Position numbers and translations under genes: made by a program
NCBI GenBank assembly: GCA_019423565.1
Contig: JAHZBE010000003.1
Location: forward strand, 73,975 to 137,974
Reading direction: 5' to 3'
Origin: a bacterium
GTDB taxonomy: Bacteria; Bacillota_I; Bacilli_A; RF39; UBA660
Length of the DNA: 64,000 nucleotides
Shown here: piece after piece, positions 16,948 to 24,438 of the stretch
Numbering within the stretch: position 1 is the stretch's first letter
Layout: each line of letters opens with the position of its first letter
The notes under the pieces: generated by a model
The model's database searches: none
Told to the model about the DNA's origin: nothing
What the model saw: the letters and a program-made list of their open reading frames with translations, nothing else

Positions 16948-16962
16948 TTACAATATTGTAAG
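16947..16962. promoter_or_regulatory. candidate BceR-type operator between regulator and small-peptide gene
   Basis: CTTACAATATTGTAAG is a perfect 16-bp palindrome in the divergent region between the regulator (minus) and the small peptide (plus). It shares TTACA-N4-TGTAA with the site at 15209-15222. It could control both directions. Confidence 0.65.
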
Positions 16963-17029
16963 AAATAAATATTTATTATCACGAACTTGAATAAATTTAA
17001 ATATAATATATTGAAGGGAGAGATATATT

Positions 17030-17179
17030 ATGTATTATCAATATCCATACCCATATCAAGGTTATGGTTACCAGCAAAATAATGGCGGTTATGGTTTTGT
17101 TTGGGGTATTATTATAGTAGTATTTATAATTTTCTTATTATTCTGGGGTTTTGGCACAGTTAATAAAGGATGCAACTAA
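17030..17179 (+). CDS. YjcZ-like small Gly/Tyr-rich membrane peptide
   Basis: This 49-residue gene starts at ATG 17030 with GAAGGGAG 8 nt upstream and TATAAT at 17002-17007. The N-terminus is rich in Tyr, Gly and Gln, and residues about 23-42 form one hydrophobic helix, ending NKGCN. The plan matches the YjcZ/YpzK-like sporulation-associated peptides of Bacillota. It is one of the few plus-strand genes and is divergent from the regulator, with the palindrome between them. It could be a membrane-stress peptide rather than a spore protein. Confidence 0.65.
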   Translation: MYYQYPYPYQGYGYQQNNGGYGFVWGIIIVVFIIFLLFWGFGTVNKGCN

Positions 17180-17207
17180 CAAATTATACTCTCCATTTTT
17201 AACATAT

Positions 17208-17236
17208 AAAAACAAGCTTTTTAAGGCTTGTTTTAT
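17208..17236 (+). terminator. intrinsic terminator after the small peptide gene
   Basis: AAAACAAGC, an 8-nt loop and GCTTGTTTT followed by a T-rich stretch. It can work in both directions, since the 17270-17605 gene ends just to its right on the minus strand. Confidence 0.8.
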
Positions 17237-17269
17237 TAATATTAATAAACAACAATTTTTAAAATCTAT

Positions 17270-17605
17270 TTATTTATTAGTTAATTCTTTACATTTTATT
17301 TGTTCTTGTCTTTTGTCATAATTTTTCATCATAATACTCTTCTCTTTTTCTTCATAAAATTTAAGAACTACATTTTCTAAAAAACTAATATAATTTTCTT
17401 GTCTTGCAATGTATTTTTTTAATATTCTTGCAAGTTCAATTATATGTTTACCAATTAATTTTTCATCTAAATCTAGTGTACCCCACATAATTGATGAAAA
17501 TCCTTCAGCTTTTATAACATAAGCATTATTATCAAAAGTAACTTTTGTATTTCCACAAGAAAACGATTGAAAACTATTTTCTTTTTTTTCACATATTAAT
17601 TCCAT
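17270..17605 (-). CDS. hypothetical protein
   Basis: The 111-residue product was not recognised. It has a beta-rich N-terminal half (CGNTKVTFDNNAYVIKAEGFSSIMWG) followed by a long helix with charged residues (LARILKKYIARQENYISFLENVVLKFYEEKEK), probably a coiled coil. There is no signal peptide or membrane helix. AAGGAG precedes the ATG, and this site itself lies in the toxin-antitoxin-like repeat copy at 17610-17801. The repeat's promoter on the minus strand could transcribe this gene. Confidence 0.6.
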   Translation of the reverse strand: MELICEKKENSFQSFSCGNTKVTFDNNAYVIKAEGFSSIMWGTLDLDEKLIGKHIIELARILKKYIARQENYISFLENVVLKFYEEKEKSIMMKNYDKRQEQIKCKELTNK

Positions 17606-17649
17606 AAAAACTCCTTATACTAGTAATTATTTTATTAAATTTTTATAAG

Positions 17650-17764
17650 AAAAAGACATCTGATTTATGCTAACGCTTATTTTAGATGCCATCCACAAAA
17701 GGGATTACATTTGATTCGCACAATCAAACATATCCTTTTTTATTTTATGAAGTTTCCTTCATCT
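17650..17764 (-). ncRNA. possible orphan antitoxin RNA or leader of the 17270 gene
   Basis: A promoter at 17771-17799 should start a minus-strand RNA near 17764. It would carry an ATGAAG-GAAA-CTTCAT tetraloop hairpin, a long hairpin with an AATCAAA stem, and a final hairpin before a five-T tract at 17650-17654. By comparison with the complete copy it corresponds to the antisense RNA. With imperfect termination it would be the 5' leader of 17270-17605. Confidence 0.4.
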
Positions 17765-17770
17765 ATACTC

Positions 17771-17799
17771 ATAGTATCATATTTTTTTATTTCTTTCAA
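17771..17799 (-). promoter_or_regulatory. promoter of the antisense RNA, orphan copy
   Basis: TTGAAA, a 17-nt spacer and TACTAT on the minus strand. The matching promoter in the complete copy has TATTAT as its -10. Confidence 0.65.
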
Positions 17800-17805
17800 T
17801 ATATT

Positions 17806-20220
17806 TTATTCCTTCTCTTTTATATTTAACTCAATTTTATTTATTAAATAATTATCTTCTATTTCATTTAATACTAATTCATCAATAAACAAAGTTGCTT
17901 TAAAATCTTGAATCATAGAATTAATTGCTTCCTTCAAATTCTTATTCAAACTCAAGTCTAATAATTTAACTTCAGTTTTAAGAGATAAATTATTATTAGA
18001 TTTTTCACCTCTTATTTTACTTATAATTTCAATTATAATATCTCCAGTATTTATCTCATCTTCAAAGTCATATTCTAATTTTTCTATTTTTGTTAAATGA
18101 ATAGATTTTTCTTTAGAAAATAATTCTTGATATATTTCTTCAGTAATAAATGGAAAATATATACTAAAATCTTGAAGTAATTTATAAAGAATTATATGAA
18201 TAGTCTTTTGTCCTGAATATCTTGCTTCTTCACCAAATTCTTCTGGTCTATATAATCTATGCTTTGCAATTTCTATATAGTTGTCACAAAAATCCCAGAA
18301 AAATTTTTCAAGAGCATTTAAAGCAAGACCAACCTCATAATCATCTAAGTACTTTATAAAAGTTTCTTCCATTTTCTTATATTTACCTAATATATATCTA
18401 TCAATATATTCAAAATCATTAAATTCTTTATCTTTAAAATCAGTTAAATGCATTTCAATAAATTTAGAAACATTCCAAATTTTATTTATTAGTTTTCTTC
18501 CTCTATCAAACATATTTTTATCATATACAGTATCTAATCCAAGTTTCCCAATACCACCATAATATCTAACAACATCTGCAGAATAATTATCAATTAATAA
18601 CATTGGATCACTTGTACTATTACTTTTACTTTTACTCATTTTTTCATTTTTACTTGCCATAACAAATCCAGATATCATAATATTTTCCCATGGAATTTTT
18701 TTAAAATGATAATAAGATTTAACAATTGTATAAAAATCCCAAACTCTTATATTATCATGTGCATTACTTCTTAAACTCATAGGAGTTAAATATTTTTCTA
18801 AATTTTCTTTTTCACCATATTTCATATTAATCATAGGTGTTAAAGATGAAGTTGCCCAAGTATCCATTACATCCTTTTCAGGAATAAATTCTGTACATCC
18901 GCATGTACATTTTTCCTTTGGACTTTCTGTTAATGGATTTACAGGCAAATCTTCTATATTTGCAAGAAATTCTTTACCACAATTTTTACAATACCAAACA
19001 GGAAATGGTACTCCAAAATATCTTTGTCTTGATATACACCAATCCCATGACAAATTTTGTACCCAATTATCATACCTGCTCTTCATATGTGCTGGATACC
19101 ATTTAATTTGATTTCCATATTCTAAGAAATCATTTTTATGATCAACTATTTTAATAAACCATTGTGGCATAACTGTATATTCAACTTCTCTACCACATCT
19201 TTCATGTATCCCTACTTCATGTTCTAATTCTTCTATTTTTATAACATATCCACTTGCTTGTAAATCTTCAATTATTTGTTTTCTTGCCTCTTTAATTTTC
19301 ATACCACCATAATTAGGTACAGAATCAATTATTTTACCATTATCAGTGAAAATGTATTTTAAAGGTAGATTATATTTCTTCCACCACTCAATATCAGTTT
19401 GATCTCCGAAAGTACAACACATAACTATACCAGTACCTTTACAAGCATCAACTTTTTCATCAGCCATAATTGGAACTTCTATATTGATAATTGGAATACA
19501 TGCAGTTTTACCAATTAGGTGTTTATTTTTTTCATCATTAGGATTAACAAATACCGAAACAATCGCAGGTAATAATTCAGGTCTTGTTGTTGCGATTATA
19601 AACTCTTCATGTGTTTCTTTTGTTTTAAATTTAATATAATTAAATGTTGTTTTAATAGTTTTTGTTTCAAGTTCTGCCTGAGCAATAGAAGTTAAGCATT
19701 CATTACACCAAAGTGCAGGACTATTTTTTCTATAACAATCATTATTTTTAACAAGTTCTATAAAACTTCTTTGACTTATTTTTATTGTTTTAGGACTTAC
19801 TGTTTTATATGAATTCTTAAGATCTGCACTTAAACCTAATCTATAAAATAATTTTTTAAATTCTTCCTCATATTTATCAGTAGTTTCATAACATAATTTT
19901 GAAAATTCTTCTCTTCCAATTTCATGTGCTTTTTTCCCTTGTTCTTTTTCTACTAGCCTTTCACTTGGAAGTCCATTATCATCAAATCCAAATGGATAAA
20001 ATACATTATATCCTCTTAATCTTTTATATCTAGCAATCATTTCTGTTTGTGAATATGAAAATATATGTCCCATATGAATTTTACCGTTAACTGTTGGTGG
20101 AGGTGTATCTATAGAAAATACCTCTCTTTCATCAATATTAAAATCATATATTCCATTATCTTTCCAATAATTTGACCACTTTTCCTCTTTTTCTTTTGCA
20201 TTATATTTTTTATCTAACAT
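17806..20220 (-). CDS. valS: valyl-tRNA synthetase
   Basis: The 804-residue class I synthetase has the HIGH-type motif TPPPTVNGKIHMGHI near residues 39-53, the editing-domain segment with ATTRPELLP, two CxxC zinc pairs (CKNCGKEF and CTCGC) and KMSKSKSN. It charges tRNA-Val and edits Thr-type errors. It is short, lacking the C-terminal coiled coil of bacterial ValS, and resembles the archaeal-type lineage. The ATG at 20220 is preceded by GAAAGGATGATT; the upstream in-frame starts lie in or before that site. A T-box with a GTA specifier precedes it. Confidence 0.9.
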   Translation of the reverse strand: MLDKKYNAKEKEEKWSNYWKDNGIYDFNIDEREVFSIDTPPPTVNGKIHMGHIFSYSQTEMIARYKRLRGYNVFYPFGFDDNGLPSERLVEKEQGKKAHEIGREEFSKLCYETTDKYEEEFKKLFYRLGLSADLKNSYKTVSPKTIKISQRSFIELVKNNDCYRKNSPALWCNECLTSIAQAELETKTIKTTFNYIKFKTKETHEEFIIATTRPELLPAIVSVFVNPNDEKNKHLIGKTACIPIINIEVPIMADEKVDACKGTGIVMCCTFGDQTDIEWWKKYNLPLKYIFTDNGKIIDSVPNYGGMKIKEARKQIIEDLQASGYVIKIEELEHEVGIHERCGREVEYTVMPQWFIKIVDHKNDFLEYGNQIKWYPAHMKSRYDNWVQNLSWDWCISRQRYFGVPFPVWYCKNCGKEFLANIEDLPVNPLTESPKEKCTCGCTEFIPEKDVMDTWATSSLTPMINMKYGEKENLEKYLTPMSLRSNAHDNIRVWDFYTIVKSYYHFKKIPWENIMISGFVMASKNEKMSKSKSNSTSDPMLLIDNYSADVVRYYGGIGKLGLDTVYDKNMFDRGRKLINKIWNVSKFIEMHLTDFKDKEFNDFEYIDRYILGKYKKMEETFIKYLDDYEVGLALNALEKFFWDFCDNYIEIAKHRLYRPEEFGEEARYSGQKTIHIILYKLLQDFSIYFPFITEEIYQELFSKEKSIHLTKIEKLEYDFEDEINTGDIIIEIISKIRGEKSNNNLSLKTEVKLLDLSLNKNLKEAINSMIQDFKATLFIDELVLNEIEDNYLINKIELNIKEKE

Positions 20221-20322
20221 ATTAATCATCCTTTCTTTTATAAAATATAGCAATAATTAATATCTAGACTCGAAAATAATCCTTTCTATATAATTTTTTC
20301 ATTTTTATTATCTCCTTTTCAT

Positions 20323-20555
20323 AAAAAAAGACTAGTCATCCTGTAAAGGACGAGCTAGTCGTGGTACCACCTTAATTTAATAGTATTTCTACTATCCTCT
20401 TAGTCTTAATGCGACTAACAATATATCTTACTACTATTTCAGATATATAACTCCCAAGCTACCTTCAAATACTTTTCACTAAGAAAGGCTTTCAGCCGGT
20501 GGCCTTTCATTTCTAGTAGTTACTAAACTATTTTACTCCTCTTGTTCTTCGTTTT
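20323..20555 (-). promoter_or_regulatory. T-box leader, valine-specific
   Basis: The minus strand has the T-box core AAGGTGGTACCACG (20360-20373) with a terminator at 20323-20361 (GACTAGCTCGTCC/GGATGACTAGTC then seven T). The long stem I runs upstream to about 20555. GAAGGTAGC at the base of stem I places GTA, a valine codon, at 20460-20462 in the specifier position. Uncharged tRNA-Val would favour the antiterminator and expression of valS. It explains the gene-free stretch 20221-20604. Confidence 0.85.
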
Positions 20556-20569
20556 TTTAATACGAATTG

Positions 20570-20598
20570 ATTATAACACTTTTATATTCTTGTGTCAA
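20570..20598 (-). promoter_or_regulatory. promoter of the valS T-box transcript
   Basis: A perfect TTGACA-N17-TATAAT promoter on the minus strand, ending about 15-20 nt before the T-box. Confidence 0.8.
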
Positions 20599-20604
20599 AA
20601 TACA

Positions 20605-21684
20605 TTATTTTTTATATGATCTATAAACTGGCTTTTTTTGATAAATAAATTTAGATTCATAATCTGGTAATTCAAGATTATTTTCATCATCTTTTGCCTC
20701 ATAAAAATGTACAGATTCTAATGTGTGATGACCAATTTTTTCACTCACTTTACTTCCGAATAATAAATATCCATCATTAAATTTAGTTGTCATAAGTGCA
20801 TCATCATGTATATATTTACTTCTTGTTATACTCCATGTATTATCAAAATAATATCTTTTCCCATCAATTATAATACTATTCCATGCATGATTACTACCAT
20901 AATTTGTTTCAACGGGTAACCTAAATTCTCCATTATTAAGTAACAAAGTTGATAAATTAGATATTCCCATACACAAACCATTTTGATTATTTAAAACGGT
21001 TTCAACTAAACCACTTTTTAATCTATATTCATTATACTCTGGAAATTCTGGTGTAACGTATATTCCTTTTGAACCTTCTGATTCTTTACTCTCAATATAT
21101 TGAGTTCTACTTTGAATATAGTCAGAAATAAGCATTACAAGTTCTTTCGCTTCTTTAATATTATATTTACTTAATTCATTTATTTTGTTTAGTATAATTC
21201 TATAATTTTCAAAAGAAATTTCTTTATTTCCATTGATACTAACATAATTATAAAAATCTAATTTATCATTGTAAAATTTAAAAACATAAACTTTAACCAT
21301 ATCATTAAATTTAATTCCCCACATTAAATAATTTAAAGGAATTGTTAAATCAATATTGTTTAATTTTGTCAAATCAATATAATCTCTATTAATTAATAAT
21401 CCATCATGCACTAATATGCACTCATTATTTATTGGTTCAGTTAATATTTTATCAACGTACTTAACACATTCATAATCATAAAATTTAATTTTTATCTGAT
21501 TTTTTTGATTAATTAATTTTTTAAACAAATCAAAATTTAAAGATAAATCTTCTTTAGATATTAATATTGATTCAATATTTTCTATATTAATGTTATTCTC
21601 TAAAATATACTTATATGAATAATCTTTTTGTACTGCACTAAAAACTTTATTTTTTCTTATTGGCAGTGCTGGTGGATTTGCCAT
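20605..21684 (-). CDS. transglutaminase-like domain protein
   Basis: The 359-residue product has a C-terminal transglutaminase core: NGLCMGISN (C238), GSNHAWNSI (H266) and YYFDNTWS (D281) in the order Cys-His-Asp, with about 15-residue spacing from His to Asp as in the family. The N-terminal 200 residues are unassigned. There is no signal peptide. An AAGGAGG site precedes the ATG. The gene lies behind the structured leader at 21720-21816 and is probably controlled by premature termination there. Substrate unknown. Confidence 0.65.
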   Translation of the reverse strand: MANPPALPIRKNKVFSAVQKDYSYKYILENNINIENIESILISKEDLSLNFDLFKKLINQKNQIKIKFYDYECVKYVDKILTEPINNECILVHDGLLINRDYIDLTKLNNIDLTIPLNYLMWGIKFNDMVKVYVFKFYNDKLDFYNYVSINGNKEISFENYRIILNKINELSKYNIKEAKELVMLISDYIQSRTQYIESKESEGSKGIYVTPEFPEYNEYRLKSGLVETVLNNQNGLCMGISNLSTLLLNNGEFRLPVETNYGSNHAWNSIIIDGKRYYFDNTWSITRSKYIHDDALMTTKFNDGYLLFGSKVSEKIGHHTLESVHFYEAKDDENNLELPDYESKFIYQKKPVYRSYKK

Positions 21685-21719
21685 ATTATTACCTCCTTTA
21701 CTAATATATTTTAAAATAT

Positions 21720-21816
21720 AAAAAAGTCACAAATAAAAACTATTCGTGACTCCAAATGTTTGTGTAGGCTCTTCACCCGGGATAGCTCACAATTATTGCT
21801 TATATCCCCTCACTTG
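21720..21816 (-). promoter_or_regulatory. structured leader RNA family, copy 1 (candidate riboswitch/attenuator)
   Basis: On the minus strand the leader begins AAGTGAGGGGATATAAG, then GAGCTATCCCGGG, GAAGAGCCTACACAA and TTTGGAGTCACGAAT, and ends in a terminator (AGTCACGAATA paired with TATTTGTGACT, then six T at 21720-21725). Most of it is identical to 29545-29640. GGGATA/TATCCC forms a stem that is GTGTA/TACAC in the copy at 28599-28716. The TCAC needed for the terminator can instead pair with the 5' GTGA. No known riboswitch class was recognised. Confidence 0.6.
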
Positions 21817-21823
21817 AGTTAAT

Positions 21824-21851
21824 AGTATACACTTTTTATTAGATTTGTCAA
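21824..21851 (-). promoter_or_regulatory. promoter of leader copy 1
   Basis: TTGACA-N16-TATACT on the minus strand. The predicted start near 21817 puts the conserved leader at the very 5' end of the transcript. Confidence 0.8.
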
Positions 21852-21861
21852 ATTTATTTTT

Positions 21862-22647
21862 TTATCTCGAAACCATTAGATTACTTGACGAATATCTTCT
21901 TATTCCTTTATTAAAAACTAAATATGATATCTGATTTATCATAATTGTAAATAATATAACAATTATAAAATTATATATATTAAAATTCATAATTATATTA
22001 ACTGGTAAAAATACTGCAAATCCTACTGGTAAAACAGTATACATTAGTACTTTTATAAATCTATTAAATATCGTATCTGGATATATAGAAAAAGATACAA
22101 ATGCTCCAAGTAAACTATTCGCAAAATCTTCACTTCTTGTAATCCAAAATGCAAGACTATTTAATATTACCGCAAATGCTTTTAATATACTTGCTCCTAT
22201 TATTGAAAAAAATAGGCATAATAATATTGATTTAGGATAAAAAATTAAACATAATACAAATCCATATAGAAAATCACCTATTGCTGATATTCTAGAATAA
22301 GATGAAATTACACTATAATATAAATTTCTTGGTGTAACCAAATATTGATCTAATCCCCCATCTTCTATTGTTTGACCCAAATTAAAAGCACCACCAAATA
22401 CAACATAAGAAAGACCATATGACATGGTTGAAATTCCCCATATTAGCATCATTTCATTAAATCCATAGCCACCAAAACTATCTTTGAGTGAAAAAAGTAT
22501 TATCCATTGAACAATAAAAGCAGCGTTATTAAGCATCATAAAGATTACATTTAATGTAAATGATAATGGATTAATCATTTGACGCATTATATTATATTTA
22601 ATAGACAAAAATACTAACTTTATCTCTTTTTTAGCCTCCGTTAACAT
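21862..22647 (-). CDS. ABC-2 type exporter permease (DUF990-like)
   Basis: The 261-residue protein has six predicted membrane helices and no large loops, as in the ABC-2 permeases that pair with COG4586-type ATPases. It is the second permease of the cassette and overlaps the previous permease gene by 17 nt. The complex should export a hydrophobic or amphipathic compound; the substrate is unknown. It is the last gene of the acetyltransferase/exporter run. Confidence 0.8.
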   Translation of the reverse strand: MLTEAKKEIKLVFLSIKYNIMRQMINPLSFTLNVIFMMLNNAAFIVQWIILFSLKDSFGGYGFNEMMLIWGISTMSYGLSYVVFGGAFNLGQTIEDGGLDQYLVTPRNLYYSVISSYSRISAIGDFLYGFVLCLIFYPKSILLCLFFSIIGASILKAFAVILNSLAFWITRSEDFANSLLGAFVSFSIYPDTIFNRFIKVLMYTVLPVGFAVFLPVNIIMNFNIYNFIIVILFTIMINQISYLVFNKGIRRYSSSNLMVSR

Positions 22648-23422
22648 TTATCTTTTTCACTCCCTTTCTATATACAAACATTATAAGTAATAAAATTATT
22701 ATCAAATATATAATCTGTGCGACTAAAACATTCAAAAATAATTTATTTGAAAAACTTAATATAAGTTTAGATGGACCATAGAGTATTACAAATACTGGTG
22801 TACATTTTATTATTGGTCTTAGGAATTTAGGAAACATTTCAATTGGAAAAAATATACCAAATATTAACATAATTTTTGAATATATCCAATGAAATGGGGA
22901 TGAATCTTCTATCCAAAATGCTGATAAAGATATAAGTATCTTTATTAAACCATTTATTGACATACCTAAAATTATAGTTAGTACTACTTCTAATATGTTA
23001 AATATATTTAAATTTATATTAATATTTCCAACAAATAAATTACCTATTAAAAAACTAACTACAAAATAAAGAACAAATCTTATAATACTATCTCCCAAAT
23101 ATCTTGAAAATACATATCCAACATAGTTGTATGGCTTATTTACTTTATATGAAATATCTCCATTTTTGATATCACTTTCAATTTCCTTTTGGCATAAAGA
23201 ACTGCAACCATAACTTATAGTTTCTGCAATTAATAAATACCATATCATTTGATTAAGTGTATAACCATTTATTAATTTATTTGGATCATTATAAATATAA
23301 GACCATACATTAGTAAGTATAAACATTGTAAGAAAATAACTTATAAATTTAAATAATATTGATGGTATATATTGGAAACTATCTAAAAAACTCATTTTAA
23401 ATATAGATACATATTTTTTCAT
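22631..23422 (-). CDS. ABC-2 type exporter permease
   Basis: The 263-residue protein has six membrane helices and resembles the partner permease of the same three-gene exporter family. Its ATG overlaps the end of the ATPase gene, so the subunits are co-translated. The two permeases probably form a heterodimer with one type of ATPase. Confidence 0.8.
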   Translation of the reverse strand: MKKYVSIFKMSFLDSFQYIPSILFKFISYFLTMFILTNVWSYIYNDPNKLINGYTLNQMIWYLLIAETISYGCSSLCQKEIESDIKNGDISYKVNKPYNYVGYVFSRYLGDSIIRFVLYFVVSFLIGNLFVGNININLNIFNILEVVLTIILGMSINGLIKILISLSAFWIEDSSPFHWIYSKIMLIFGIFFPIEMFPKFLRPIIKCTPVFVILYGPSKLILSFSNKLFLNVLVAQIIYLIIILLLIMFVYRKGVKKINVNGG

Positions 23423-24399
23423 TATTTATCACCCTTATAAATGCTTGAAATAATATCTTCAAGAGGTATATTAGATATATTTATATCAATTATTTTATCA
23501 GTATCTAGTAAATTAATAACATCACTAATATCTCTTTTTGTAGTATCTACTTCTATTTTTAAATTGTACCCTTTATCCTTTAAAATCACAATTCCATCTT
23601 CATCATCTAAATTTACTTGTTCTTTCATTTTTACTTCTACTATTTTTTTATTTAAATAATGATATTTTAAATTTTCCATAGTATCATCAAGTACTATTTT
23701 TCCATCATTTACAATGATAACTCTTTTGCATAGTTTTTCTATATCACCTACATCATGACTTGTTAAAAATATAGTGGTTTTCTTTTCCTTGTTTAATCTT
23801 TTTATTAAAACCCTGATATTTTCTTTAACAACAGGATCAAGACCAATTGTTGGTTCATCTAAAAATAATATTTTAGGCTCATGGATTAGAGAGGCGACTA
23901 TTTCACATCTTATTCTTTGACCTAATGAAAGATTCCTAACAGGTATATTTATAAAATCTTGTAGTTCAAATATTTCATTAAATTCTTCAATTTTCTTTTC
24001 AACTACTTTAGCTGGTATATCATAGATTGCTCCAAAAAATTTGAAATTATCATATGGTGTTAAATGTACCCATAATTGTTCTTTTTGTCCAAAAACTGTA
24101 CCTATTTCATAAGATAATTTTTTTCTTTCTTTTACCGGATTTATTCCCATAACACTTACATCACCACTACTTGGATATAATATTCCTGTAAGCATTTTTG
24201 TAGTTGTTGATTTCCCTGCACCATTTGGTCCAATAAAAGCAACTACTTCACCCTTTTCAACCGAAAAACTAATATTATTTACTGCCTTTTTTACTTTATA
24301 TTTTGGTTTAAATATATTTTTTATATTTCCTTTAAATCCTTTTTCTTTTACTCTTGTTTTAAACGCTTTATTTAAATTTTTTACTTCAATTGCATTCAT
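23422..24399 (-). CDS. ABC exporter ATPase (COG4586-like)
   Basis: The 325-residue ATPase has Walker A GPNGAGKST, signature LSLGQRIRCE, Walker B ILFLDEPTIGLD and the H-loop LTSHDVGD. It also has the N-terminal extension of about 30 residues with a basic patch (KTRVKEKGFKGNIKNIFKPK) typical of DUF990-linked ATPases. AGAGGTGAT precedes the ATG. It follows the peptidase E-GNAT fusion by 39 nt, so it probably shares the transcript. Confidence 0.85.
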   Translation of the reverse strand: MNAIEVKNLNKAFKTRVKEKGFKGNIKNIFKPKYKVKKAVNNISFSVEKGEVVAFIGPNGAGKSTTTKMLTGILYPSSGDVSVMGINPVKERKKLSYEIGTVFGQKEQLWVHLTPYDNFKFFGAIYDIPAKVVEKKIEEFNEIFELQDFINIPVRNLSLGQRIRCEIVASLIHEPKILFLDEPTIGLDPVVKENIRVLIKRLNKEKKTTIFLTSHDVGDIEKLCKRVIIVNDGKIVLDDTMENLKYHYLNKKIVEVKMKEQVNLDDEDGIVILKDKGYNLKIEVDTTKRDISDVINLLDTDKIIDINISNIPLEDIISSIYKGDK

Positions 24400-24438
24400 T
24401 TTATCACCTCTTTATCTTCTTTAACATCATTACAATTT

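Larger units (their letters stand above)
17610..17801. repeat. toxin-less copy of the toxin-antitoxin element
   Basis: This stretch aligns throughout with 30903-31092. It retains the sequence matching the end of the peptide gene, but with a 1-nt deletion that destroys the reading frame. It keeps both hairpins, the plus-strand terminator and the minus-strand promoter. It lacks the 5' part with the promoter, hairpin and start codon of the peptide gene. Confidence 0.75.

Noticed and set aside
21720..21816. Leader peptide starting at GTG in the conserved leader
   Set aside because: The frame is only six codons in two copies and 23 in the third, with no Shine-Dalgarno sequence, so ribosome-mediated attenuation is not supported.
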